Below, piece after piece: positions 32,210 to 43,559 of a stretch of DNA of 64,000 nt. The notes beneath the pieces are model-generated. The model saw only the letters and a list, made by a program, of their open reading frames with translations. It did no database searches and had not been told where the DNA came from. Positions within the stretch are counted from its first letter, which is position 1; every line of letters starts with the position of its first letter. Source of the stretch: Huntiella abstrusa (taxonomy: Eukaryota > Ascomycota > Sordariomycetes > Microascales > Ceratocystidaceae); assembly GCA_025685495.1 (NCBI GenBank), contig JAJNMT010000234.1, forward strand, positions 248,001 through 312,000, written 5' to 3'. The position numbers and the translations under genes were made by a program.

Positions 32210-33108
32210 ACGCTCAAGTATGTCTACTTGAATACATGTTTTCTTGTCGTGCATGTTGAAGGTTGCGTGTGTCTGGTTTCCTAAATGGGAATTATACTAG
32301 TGATAGCTGTTGGCTGATTGGCTTTTATGGGGTTATTGCCCAAGGTTTTGCATTCATGTCTGGGTTTGTTGGTTCTCAAAATTACGAGACACTGTCTCAA
32401 TGGGTTTGGCGTTTTTTCTTGCTTTTTGGGGTTGTTTGATATTGCTGCAAAGGTGCAGCCATGAACTGAAATACATTTTATACTTTTTTCCATCATCATC
32501 TTTATCATGACGTACGTATGCACACACAACACAACAATATAGAACTAGTGGGGCTTGAATTGCTTAACCTGTGTACCCTTATTACTGACTAATCGCTAAT
32601 CGGCCCATGAACTTTGGAGGACAATGATAATGAAATCCCTGTCAATGCGTAATGGACTGCATCACAGAATACTACTTTTTTTTTCAGAAATTCCGCATAG
32701 CTGCATGTTCTGATGAATCATTGCAGATACCAACCATACTAGTTTGCCCACTTTCTACCGATATTCTTTACTTTTCTTTACGGTCGTCGACTTTATCGGA
32801 ACTCCCCAATCCATAGCAACTAACGGGCTTGCGAAATGTACTATATTGAAGGCGGGACATATGCTGTCAGATAATATTCACGAATTTCATCTACCACCAC
32901 AACTGCACACAGCACAAGCTGTGAACCGACGCATACCAGACGTAAGGGATACGATATAATCGATAACAGCCCAACGACAAACGGCGGCGCTCATCTAAAT
33001 AACTCGACATTCAAAGGACGATGCAGCTGGCGAGATTTCTCCAATCCACCTTTTACAACCTTTAAGTGAATTGTCACTTTGACTCTAGCGAGATTCACAA
33101 CTTTCACA
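32210..33108. other. Intergenic: elongase 3' flank and MIP1 promoter
   Basis: No gene is supported in this 0.9 kb. Confidence 0.55.
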
Positions 33109-36100
33109 ATGCTGGCTTTGGCGTCGACTGTGCGGTTGGCACGACCATTACACCCAACACACCCAATAACGGCCGCTATTTCAATACCACGAACGACGAG
33201 AGGGAGCTTTATTGCCTTTACACGATGGGCTTCAACGGCCGAGGTACCGGCTGGTGATGTTAGAAAATCCTTGGCTTGTAAGTTTTTTTTTTGCGGTTTT
33301 TTTCTTTCATGGATAGTGATTGGCTTGGTGGGCGCACAGTTTGGCAGACGCCACGGGCTTTTCATTCTGTGCGACGATTATGATGACATGGGCTTTGGTT
33401 AACCGAATGACAAACAATAGTACCCGCGACGTCACGAACAAGTCAGATCGGTATTCAGTCTTTAAGTAAAGAATTACACCAGAAGATTTTCCCAAAGGCT
33501 AGCGACCCAAAGGCACCCGATCATTTGGTGGAATTGGCGAAGCAGCATTTGAGTAGACATGATTTACTAGGGAAGAACACAGATGCGGCGGGTCCCATTG
33601 CCTTCAACATACCCGACTTGTTAGGCGAGAGTAAAACGTTAGACGAGCATTTTACGCTTTTGGGGAAGGATTCTTCGGAACCATATTTAAGGATTGCGTC
33701 CGAGTTTGCCATGTCGGGGCACCCTATACGGCCTAAACAGTGGGCGGTTAGATCTGGATGGACGAAATATGTCCCTGACGAGAAAGGGGACTGTATCGCA
33801 GTACCCGTCGATGTGCCTGATGATAACATGTTATCGTTTGATACGGAAGTGTTATACAAGGATAACCCATACGCAATCATGGCATGTGCCATGAGCCCGA
33901 CACATTGGTACTCATGGTTGTCACCATGGCTTCTCGGCGAAACGGAAAACCGCCACCATCTCATTCCATTAGGTGACCCATCAAAAGAACGCATCATCGT
34001 CGGCCACAACATTGGCTTCGATCGCGCTCGAATCCTTGAAGAATATGACCTCAAGCAAACCCGCAATTGCTTTATCGATACCATGTCACTACACGTTGCT
34101 GTCAACGGTATGTGTTCACAACAACGACCTACATGGATGCGCCACCGCAAGACAAAGGAACTGCAGTTGCAGTTTGAAGAGAATCCATTTGACGAGGAAC
34201 TTGCAGAGCAGGTCAAGGAACGGTCTATGGAAGAAGAAGAGCTGTGGGTTGAGAGAAGTTCTATCAACTCGTTGAGAGATGTTGCACAGTTCCATTTGAA
34301 TATTGCTATGGACAAGACTGTGCGTGACGAGTTTGGAACTTTGGACCGGGAGGGCGTTATCGAGAAGTTACAAGAGTTGATTGATTACTGTGCTACTGAT
34401 GTGCAAATAACACACAAGGTGTACAGATTAGTCTTTCCCAACTTTCTAGAAACTTGTCCGCATCCTGTCAGTTTCGCAGCCCTGAGACATCTGTCTGCTG
34501 TTATCTTGCCTATCAACAAGTCATGGGAGAACTACATCAAAACAGCGGAAGAAACATATCTCAAAATGAACACCGGTGTAAATGATCGTTTACGAGCTCT
34601 TGCGGAGAAGGCATTGGAGATCAAAGATAAACCGGAAGTCTACGAAAACGATCCGTGGTATTCTCAGTTGGACTGGTCTGGTCAGGAAATCCGTATGACC
34701 AAGGGTACCAAGAAGGAACCGCCACGACCGGTGGCTCGGCAGAAACTTCCCGGGATGCCAATGTGGTATAAGGATTTATTCCCCAAGGTGTCAGAGCCTA
34801 TGAACTTGACCGTCAGAACACGTATTGCACCTTTGCTTTTACGTTTATGCTGGGAAGATCACCCGTTGATTTGGTCTTCCAAGTATGGCTGGGTATTCAA
34901 GGTGGCGCCAGAGGAGCTCAAGAGTTATACCGACCGACAGATGATCCGGTGTGTATTCGATAAGGATGAGAATGTCCAAAAACTGATCGATGATACGGAA
35001 AGCGCCTACTTCAAACTTCCACACAAGGATGGTCCCAAGGCCCGGTGCACCAACCCAATGGCCAAGTCATATCTCAGCTACTTCGAAAAGGGCACGTTAT
35101 CTTCAGAGTTCCCATATGCTAAAGAGGCTCTGGAGATGAATGCTTGCTGCTCATATTGGATCAGTGCCCGTGACCGTATCAAGGGCCAGATGGCCGTGTA
35201 CGAAGAGAACTTCAAGGGCGACAAGGCCACGCCGGGCCAAGGATATATTCTTCCCCAGATTATCCCAATGGGTACCATCACTCGTCGTGCTGTCGAAAAT
35301 ACGTGGTTGACGGCGAGTAACGCCAAGAAGAACCGTGTGGGATCAGAGTTGAAGGCTATGGTCAAAGCACCAGAAGGTTACTGCTTCGTGGGTGCTGATG
35401 TCGATTCAGAAGAGCTTTGGATCGCCAGTTTGGTCGGCGATGCTACTTTCCGGTTACACGGTGGCAACGCCATTGGGTTCATGACGCTTGAAGGAACCAA
35501 GGCTGCCGGAACAGACATGCACTCACGCACAGCAAGTATTCTGGGAATCACCAGAAACGACGCCAAGGTTTTCAACTACGGACGTATCTACGGTGCTGGT
35601 CTCAAATTCGCCGCTACGCTACTTCGTCAGTTCAACCCATCTCTAACGGAGGCGGAAACCCTTCAGACGGCTGGCCGCCTGTATATCAAGACCAAGGGTA
35701 TCAAGACGAACAAGAAGGTTATTTCTGAGCAGAAGTTCTGGCGTGGTGGAACTGAGTCGTTTGTTTTCAACAAGCTGGAAGAATTTGCTGGACAGCCCCG
35801 GCCGCGGACGTTTGTTTTGGGTGCTGGTATTACGGAGGCTCTGTTGGCGCGGAACGTGAGTAAGTCGGGTTACTTAACTTCAAGAATTAACTGGGCTATT
35901 CAGTCTTCGGGTGTGGATTATCTACACATGTTGATTGTTGCCATGGACTATCTTATTCGGAAGTACACCATTGATGCCCGTTTGTCAATTACAGTCCACG
36001 ATGAAATTCGGTACCTTGTATCTCTCAAGGACCGCTACCGGGCAGCCATGGCCTTACAAGTTGCGAACCTGTGGACCCGCGCTATGTTTGCTGAGCAAGT

Positions 36101-37751
36101 TGGAATCTACGATTTGCCGCAGGCAGTAGGATTCTTCTCGGCTGTGGATATCGACTCTGTTCTCCGCAAGGAAGTGAACATGGACTGTCTGACTCCTAGT
36201 CACCCCACCCCCATCCCACACGGTGAATCCGTCGACATCTACGAACTCCTCGAAAAGGGCGACGAAGCTCGTCTCGACCAGGGCATCACGCCCGATCCGG
36301 CATCAGAACCTCATCCGGAACGATACTCTTATACCCCGAGAATGTCGGTCATGGAGCTCATGAAGACGGAGACTGAGCTGCAGCATGAGTTGACCTTTAT
36401 TAAGGCGCAAATCACAGATGACGACAAGGAGTTGGAGGAATTGGTGATGGAGAAGTTGACGCCGAAGGGTGCGGCGGGCGCGTTGGGGAGGTCGGATAAG
36501 GAGATGATGAAGGAGATTGCGAGGGAGTCGAGGAATCGGCCGAAGGCGAAGGGGGGGAAGTCGGCTACTAGGATGGATTGGTCGAGACCGCCGTCTCGGG
36601 ATACATGCCCTCCGGCTGATAGGGCGCCATCTAGGTCGGCTCCGGTTAAGCCTGTTGCTCCTAAGCCTGTTGTTCCTAAGAAGGCCGCAGAGGTTGGTTC
36701 CAAGCCTGTTGCTTCTAAGCCTGTTGCTTCTAAGCCGGTTGTGACTAAGAAGGCCCCAGAGGTTGCTGCTAAACCTGTTGCTTCTGAGTCTGTTGCTTCT
36801 AAGTCGGTTGTGACTAAGAAGGCCCCAGAGGTTGCTGCTAAACCTGTTGCTTCTGAGCCGGTTGTGGCTAAGAAAGCTTCACAGGTTACTGCTAAACCTG
36901 TTGTCACTGAGCCTGTTGCTTCTGGGCCCGTTGAGACCAAGAAAGCACCAGAGGCTACCCCTGAACCTGTTATCACTGAGTCTGCTGCTTCTGAGTCGGT
37001 TGTGACTAAGGAAGCACTAGAGGCTGCTGTTGAGCCTGTTACCACCGAGACTGTTATTGCTGAGCCCGTGACTCCCAAGAAAACAAGAGCTAAGAGGGCC
37101 TCGAAGACTGCTGTTGAGCCTGTTACCACCGAGACTGTTAGTGCTGAGCCTGTTACTTCCAAGAAAACAAGGGCTAAGAAAGCTTCGAAGGCTGTTGATG
37201 AATCTGTTACCGCCCAGCCCGTTGCTTCCAAGAAAACAAGAGCTAAGAAGACTTCCAAGGCTGCTGATAAGCCTGTTATTGCTGAACCTACTACCGCCGA
37301 GTCTGTTAGTGCTGAGCCCGTTACTCCCAAGAAATCGGGAGCCAAGAAAGCTGCTACTGAATCTGTCATCACCGAGTCTACCACGGTGCAGCCTGCTGCC
37401 CAACAACCAACTTCCCCAAAACAGCCAATTGCTATCAATCTCTCCGTGCCGCCTGTATCGCCAATCAAGCCTACTCCATCCAAGCTGGCCCCAGAAGCCC
37501 CCAAGCGCAGCCGTGGACGTCCGATGCAAGTCACCAATGTGACGTACCAGGCCAAGAAAAAGGATACCCCAGATCCTCACCAGCTCAAGATGTTCTCTCG
37601 GAACATGTACGCCCAAGCCGAAGCAATCACCAAGAAAAAAGGTACAGTGAGACCTCGAGATGTCGAGTTTGAACAGTTCCTTCCGGCTTATGACGGTCCC
37701 CCGGCTTTTGACGGTCCCCCCAGCTCCGATCCGCGGAAAAGCGGGGCCTAA
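33109..37751 (+). CDS. MIP1: Mitochondrial DNA polymerase gamma (Mip1)
   Basis: Family A replicative polymerase of mitochondrial DNA. Exon 1 (33109-33277) encodes a 56-residue Arg/Ser/Thr-rich presequence with no acidic residue until its end. A 143-bp intron (GTAAGT...AATAG) leads to exon 2 (33421-37751); the product is 1499 residues (yeast Mip1 is 1254). The splice restores the conserved RTSQIGIQSLSKELHQKIFP segment. Exonuclease motifs: FDTE at about 196, VGHNIGFDRARI at about 250 and YCATDVQITHKVY at about 380. Polymerase motifs: A, GADVDSEELW (about 714); B, RNDAKVFNYGRIYGAG (about 768); C, VHDEI (about 916). All catalytic acids are present. From about 980 a ~515-residue tail follows, with Lys/Pro/Val repeats and a terminal RSRGRP motif. 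PIF1, another mtDNA maintenance gene, lies 674 bp downstream. Confidence 0.95.
36649..37344 (+). repeat. Degenerate coding repeats in the MIP1 tail
   Basis: Tandem degenerate units rich in Lys, Pro, Val, Ala and Thr (consensus KPVASxPVVTKKAPEVAA). The best copies have a 69-bp (23-codon) period, for example near 36732 and 36801. Later units change to SKKTRAKKASKA-type basic blocks. The repeats occupy about residues 1133-1364 and are probably disordered. Confidence 0.8.
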
Positions 37752-38425
37752 GCGAAGTAAGGATAATGTCGGTCGACGTTTGTGTTATTATTCAGTTTGG
37801 TTGCATACATCTCATATCTTTTGGAATCTGGGCAGCGCTGGCGTTTAAAATGCATTTAATTGTGTTATTTAGGGTTTACATATTTGTCATACATTTATAC
37901 ACATGTATTCTTCTCTTGTATGTACGATGAAATCGGTGTCGCCTTATTGTAGTAGTCAACGGTGGGTCCGTAAAAGGCCCCACTAGGAATCACATGTGAA
38001 TGTAATTTTTTTAGATTGAGAGAAACCTTTACTTTTGTATGTACACACAGCACGTAGTCTAGGAAACGCGTCGCACTGAATTGAGAAATCTGCACAACTT
38101 TAAACTATTTGGGCGATTTTTCAAACCACTTTACACGACTTTCGTTTCTAGGCATCAATTCTCTTTTTTACACACTATAAGGCCAAATTTATCACCACCT
38201 CAAGCCGGATGCCTACAGCTAGGGTTTCTCCTTCGTCTTCTTTAATTTTGCACCGGGAATATCACACCAAGTCGTTCATAGACATCACAAGAAAGTCACC
38301 ATTTAAGAGACACATCTCGCGGTTTACTTTTCTCCCCCTCGGTTCCGTAACTACCATCCCCTGGTCCGGATTTGTCCTGGGTTTGTCCGTTGCCCTTGGA
38401 CTGTTAAGGGTTTCTATTATTTTTT
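37752..38425. other. MIP1-PIF1 intergenic region
   Basis: No gene is supported. It contains the 3' flank of MIP1 and the promoter of PIF1. Confidence 0.6.
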
Positions 38426-41195
38426 ATGCTGGCGAGGTTGGCATGGATGAAGCGCGGTTGTTGGTTTTGGGTGCTACAGGGAAAACAACGAGTAGCACAG
38501 CGACTTGAAAGACGATTAGTGGGATTGACAACAGCACAACAAAGTCGGTCGATTAGTACCGAGACGACAGAATTGGTATTTGCGACAAGTTTGAAGAGTC
38601 GAAAGGATCTCTTGGAATCTGAGATATCGCGGGTTACGGACTCTTCTGGTGCTTTGACGGATACGTTAAATGGGATACAGAGGTTACCGATTCGACAACC
38701 ATCTCGACATTCTTTATCGTCTGTTAACACAGGACACAAACATACTCTTCGCCACTTCTCCTCTACAACACATAATCTCGCGACAATGTCTTCACGTTCC
38801 TTAGATGCCGCAAAGGCAGCCAACAGCCGCTCCAAATCCGCAGCCATCGGTAACAACAACATCATGCAAATGTTCAACCAGCCCAAAACAAAAGCAACAT
38901 CCACACAACAAGATCTCCGCTCACAAGCCGCGATACCATTACGACCGACCACAGCCAATGGAAAGCCGCCATCCGCGTCAAACATGTCAGCTATCTGTGC
39001 TGCCTCTTCAAGTTCCTTTGCCGAAACAAAATCGACTCCAGTGGCCAACGCCCCCGCCCCCGCAGTGTCTTCTGCACCTGAACCGCCATCACTTTCGAGC
39101 GGTCACCTTTTCTCGACAGATGCCTTTGCCAAGGAATATGGCTTTGATGACCTCGACATGGACGACTTCTCAGATGACCCGCTTGAGGAAATCACGCCTA
39201 TTACCATGCCGGTGGCTAAGCCCGCCGGCCCAGTCAAGCTCGCAACGAAGCTCCCACCACTTCCAAAGGTGGCCCCCACACTCCCCACTGTGGTCGATCT
39301 GTGTGACGATGATTTGCCAGTTCATTCACCTTCTTTGTCTACAGATGGTGGGAAGCGCAGAGCTGAAGATGAACTTGATATTCCTGTGGTGGCGGCCAAG
39401 AGGAAAAGACTACCACCCAACCTGGCACAATCATCGCGCGATACTGCCACTCCTGAGCCAACACTGGTACGTAGGGATGCCCAGAATACTATGGCTAGGG
39501 TCGATTCGATGGTGAGCAACTCGTCGAGGTCGGGAATTAAGCCTTCGGTGGCTTCGTTTAAACGGGATATGTCCACTGTGGCGGCCGCGGCCGAATCAGA
39601 TGCTCCGGTAACATCCATTAGCAGTGCCCCACCCAAACCCCAAAAGATTCAGCTCAGTGGTGAGCAGGAAGACGTGTTACACTTGGTAGTCAAGGAGGGT
39701 CAGTCAGTCTTCTTCACTGGTCCTGCTGGTACGGGTAAATCAGTTCTTATGCGCAAAATTATTGAAGGGCTGAAGAAGAAGTGGTCGCGAGACCCAGAGA
39801 AATTGGCGGTTACGGCATCCACGGGTTTGGCTGCGTGTAACATTGGGGGTATTACTTTGCACAGTTTTGCGGGTGAGTTGTCTCTTTCTTCTCTTTTTTT
39901 CCGTGACATGAGTCGTCATGTTGTACGATAAATATCAGATCAACGGCTTGTGAATATAGCTAACCTTAAGTGATTTAGGTATCGGTCTTGGAAAGGAAGA
40001 GGTTTCAGTGCTGGTCAAGAAGATCAAGCGTAATAATAAGGCCAAGACAAGGTGGCTCAAGACCAAGTGTCTGGTCATTGATGAGATTTCCATGGTTGAT
40101 GGTGACTTGTTCGACAAACTTGACCAGGTTGCGCGCAAGATTCGAAACAATGCTAAACCGTTTGGTGGTATTCAGCTGGTTTTGACTGGTGATTTCTTCC
40201 AGCTGCCACCAGTGCCAGATAAGGGAAAGCCGGCCAAGTTTTGTTTCGATGCGCTCGCCTGGGGTACTTGTATTGACCAGACAATCGGTCTGACACAAGT
40301 GTTCCGTCAAAAGGACCCCGAGTTTGCACACATGCTCAATGAGATGCGTCTTGGTCGTATCAGTGACAAGACTGTGCAAGCGTTCCGTGCATTGTCACGT
40401 GAACTCAAGTTTGATGACTCGATTGAGGTGACGGAGCTTTTCCCTACCAGACAAGAAGTAGATATGGCAAACAACCGACGACTTAGTGCGTTGCCTGGTG
40501 AGGCTCGGCGGTTTGCTGCTGATGACTCGGGTGACCAGTCATACCGGGACAAGATCTTGGCAAATATGATGTGTCCCAAGGAACTGGTGCTTAAGCCTGG
40601 TGCACAGGTCATGCTTATCAAGAATATGGGTTCGGATGATAGCGCACAATTGTTCAACGGTCTCATTGGGAGAATTATTGATTTCCGGAGTGAGATGGAA
40701 CATATCGCTGCCGCGGCTAGGGGTGATCCTGACGGCTCATATATGGCCGGAAAGTCAATTGGCAAGCTAGCATCACTGGCTGAGGCGGCCAGTGACAGGG
40801 AATCATATCCATATGTCGAATTCTATCTTGGGCCTGGCCATACTGTTCGCCATCTATGCAAGCCTGAGGAATGGAAGGTTGAGTTACCCACAGGTGAAGT
40901 ACAAGCCAAACGCCGGCAAGTTCCTCTAATTCTCGCGTGGGCGTTGTCAATCCACAAGGCGCAAGGTCAAACACTAGACCGTGTAAGTGTAAACTTGTCA
41001 CGTATCTTTGAAAAGGGACAGGCGTATGTGGCGCTCAGTCGAGCCACTTCACAAGCTGGACTAAGAGTACTTGGGTTCGAAAAGAGCAAGGTTATGGCGC
41101 ATCCAAGTGTTACGACGTTTTACAACAAGTTGTATAGTGTGGATAAAGCGGTTAAGAAACAGGCCAAGTTGGTGGATCTGTTGAAGAAGGCCTGA
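38426..41195 (+). CDS. PIF1: Pif1-family 5'-3' DNA helicase
   Basis: Superfamily 1B helicase acting in mitochondrial DNA maintenance and, in the nucleus, on telomeres, G-quadruplexes and Okazaki fragments. There are two exons, 38426-39872 and 39979-41195, with a 106-bp intron (GTGAGT, CTAAC, TTTAG) that splits a Gly codon; the product is 887 residues (yeast Pif1 is 859). Residues 1-120 are basic and suggest a mitochondrial presequence; a second in-frame Met (M121, at 38786) could start a nuclear form. The helicase core begins near 420: Walker A GPAGTGKS at about 432, TASTGLAACNIGG, Walker B IDEISMVD at about 516, GDFFQLPP at about 553, and C-terminal motifs IHKAQGQTLD (about 807) and YVALSRATS (about 832). 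The N-terminal ~400 residues are disordered and SP/TP-rich. MIP1 lies directly upstream on the same strand. Confidence 0.94.
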
Positions 41196-43559
41196 GGTCA
41201 AACTGGGCGGTTGTACAGATACATACATTGATAGATAGGGTATGGTATGGTAGGGTTTATAGATTTATGATTTTCTTTATGACGTATTTGATTCCCTTTT
41301 TTTTGGTAGACGGGTCGGCGAATCCAGAAGGGATTTGCCACAGGCTAGGATGGATTGTCAGGATGTCAGGAATTTTGGTAGTGGGTTCTTTAGGATGAGG
41401 CTTGGGTCAAGTGGCAGGACTTGTATTTTTGACTTGCTTGCGGGATTTTGATTGGAATTTGTGTGTGGCAAAGGGATTTCGTAGCTTTTCTCCGGTTTAC
41501 TAGGTGGGTAGGACATATGACCGAGATATGTATGAAGCTACGTAACTGTGTACGGTCGGTGAAACGGTGTCTTTGTCCCGCTAGAAATGTGTAACGCCTG
41601 TAGTGATTTTCCCGGTGCAGGTATCAGCGTAGATTCTACTGCAGATTTACGGGAGGATTGGCGAGGGACATATGTAGGGTTGGGGGATGACGCTAGGGTT
41701 TCTTTTGACAGACAGGGGTGGGGGTATGGGCGTAGCCGCTGGGTCGGTTAAGGAAGGCAGTGACGGGTTACGAGTTATCGGTTGGTTGGTTTAGAATTGG
41801 GTTGAGTAAGAGCGCGCTTCGGGAGTTTAGTGGGTTTGTGAATTTCGGCGCTTGTTTGGCGGTTTTGCATTCAGATAGATAGGGGATGGTGAGTATTGGT
41901 TGGCGGATTCTTGTTAGTAAGGGCGGTTGAAAGTTGTTCCTGAGCTAGAGGGGTAGGTTATTTTGGAAGGAAGTAAGCAATAAAGTCAAGCAAACAAATA
42001 GACAGGCGAGGAACTAACTGGTTTGGTTTATCCTGTTCATGTCCGATGTATACCCCCATCCCCTTCAAACTCCTGGAAAACTAGCATCACCTGGTTTTTT
42101 TTCACTGCTACTGGTATTGGCTGGGTGGTCCTGGCCCCCCGGCTCCGTTAACCTATGTGGACCCCCCACTCGCCTGTGCAAATCAGAAACAAGTAACAGC
42201 GGCATGCCTGTATCGAATTCCCCAATATGACGGAACACACGGGACGGGGTTCTATTCTATCGTGTCGAAAAAGAGTTGCCTAGCCGGCTATATCGGGATC
42301 TTACTTGTAGTAGTTCGTTATGGGGCAGGAGCTTATGAACTCTTTATGCACTTCTTTTTCTTTGGTCGTTTACCTCGTTCTTTCTTTCGAGTTCCTTAGT
42401 AGCGGAGTTTTTTTTCCCCTTTTACTCTTTGACCTTTCTTATCATTCTTGAAGCATCCCAAGCATTGACTGCCATGGATTCTTGCCGTCTATCGTCTTGG
42501 CTTTTTTGAATTTACTGACTCTATTTATGACTGAAAAAGTTGCCATCCGTCTCCGCTAGATCCTCATCTTCTTTTCTCCTTCTTCTTTTATTTCGTCATT
42601 GCGAACTTACCTTATCCATCGGCCTGGTCATTGCCGGCTGAATCTAGACTATCCCGTGCCGTACCACTTATACAACCATAACTTCCTCGCTACACCATCT
42701 TTTGTTTTCTTGGAACTTTCCCTATTTTACATGCATACTTGTTTCTGCTTTTTAATCGTTTTCAGTTGAGAAACCACACACGCACTCCTAGTTCACACCC
42801 TCGAAGCAGCCTTGTCTTATCTGTGAGGTCTTCGTCCTTTTTCTTTTTTGATACCCATCTATCTACATCTTTGCATCCATAGACAGATCCACTGGTGGGA
42901 TCTCATTTTTCATTGAGCTATTGATACGATTGCTCTGCGAATTTCTACCTGCATACGTCCATCATCTCACGGCCTCTACACGAAACAAGGTCCCGTCCGA
43001 CCAAAGTACATCAATTACCTTAAGCTTCCGCGGCTACTCCGAATAATCTATTCTACCTACCATAACTCGGGTCCGTCAGATCGCCCCATCTGCTGACTCG
43101 CTACCGACCGACCGACAAACTACCTAGAAACATACAGAAACTATCCTACATATCTGCATCGTTCTGTTTCAGCTGTATTCAGAGCTACGATTCACGTTAC
43201 ACTGCCGGATTCTTCTGTCACTTACAAAGGACTCTTTGTGTCTTCTCTGAACACTACTGTCTGCCCCACCTAATCCTCTTTGTCGATACTTTATTTTTGG
43301 TGGCATTTTTTTCTTTCTGTCTTGAACAAAAGAATTAGGCTCTTCAAAAAGTTGATTGACCGCACCATCTGAAAGTCTGGCAACTTTTCACTTTTTGCAA
43401 TTTTAACGGCCGCCATAACACCAATTGTTGCTTTTTTCGATCTAGGACGTCATTTACGCTGCTTACTCCATCCCTTCCTTTTGGATCTGACGTCACATTC
43501 GGCACAACCCTCCTTTTCGCCACCTAAAAGAACATTTCTGACTTCTTATCGCCACCGCC
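41196..43559. other. Intergenic with long pyrimidine-rich leader of the CSC1-type gene
   Basis: About 2.4 kb with no supported gene. The part from about 42400 to 43559 is pyrimidine-rich on the plus strand, matching the look of the RGS gene leader and suggesting a 5' untranslated leader of up to 1 kb. Short frames in it lack domains. Confidence 0.5.

Noticed and set aside
31556..32254. 232-codon open frame antisense to elongase exon 2
   Set aside because: Same reason: an antisense shadow made of Ser/Gly/Leu-rich low complexity.
33521..34315. 264-codon open frame antisense to MIP1
   Set aside because: Overlaps conserved exonuclease-domain coding sequence on the other strand; Ser/Cys-rich with no domain.
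36649..37344. Regularly spaced repeats resembling an array
   Set aside because: They are in-frame, degenerate coding repeats of MIP1, not a CRISPR-like array.
36329..37555. 408-codon open frame on the minus strand
   Set aside because: It lies antisense to the repetitive MIP1 tail; its low-complexity Ala/Val/Thr/Gly composition mirrors the repeats, and it has no domain.
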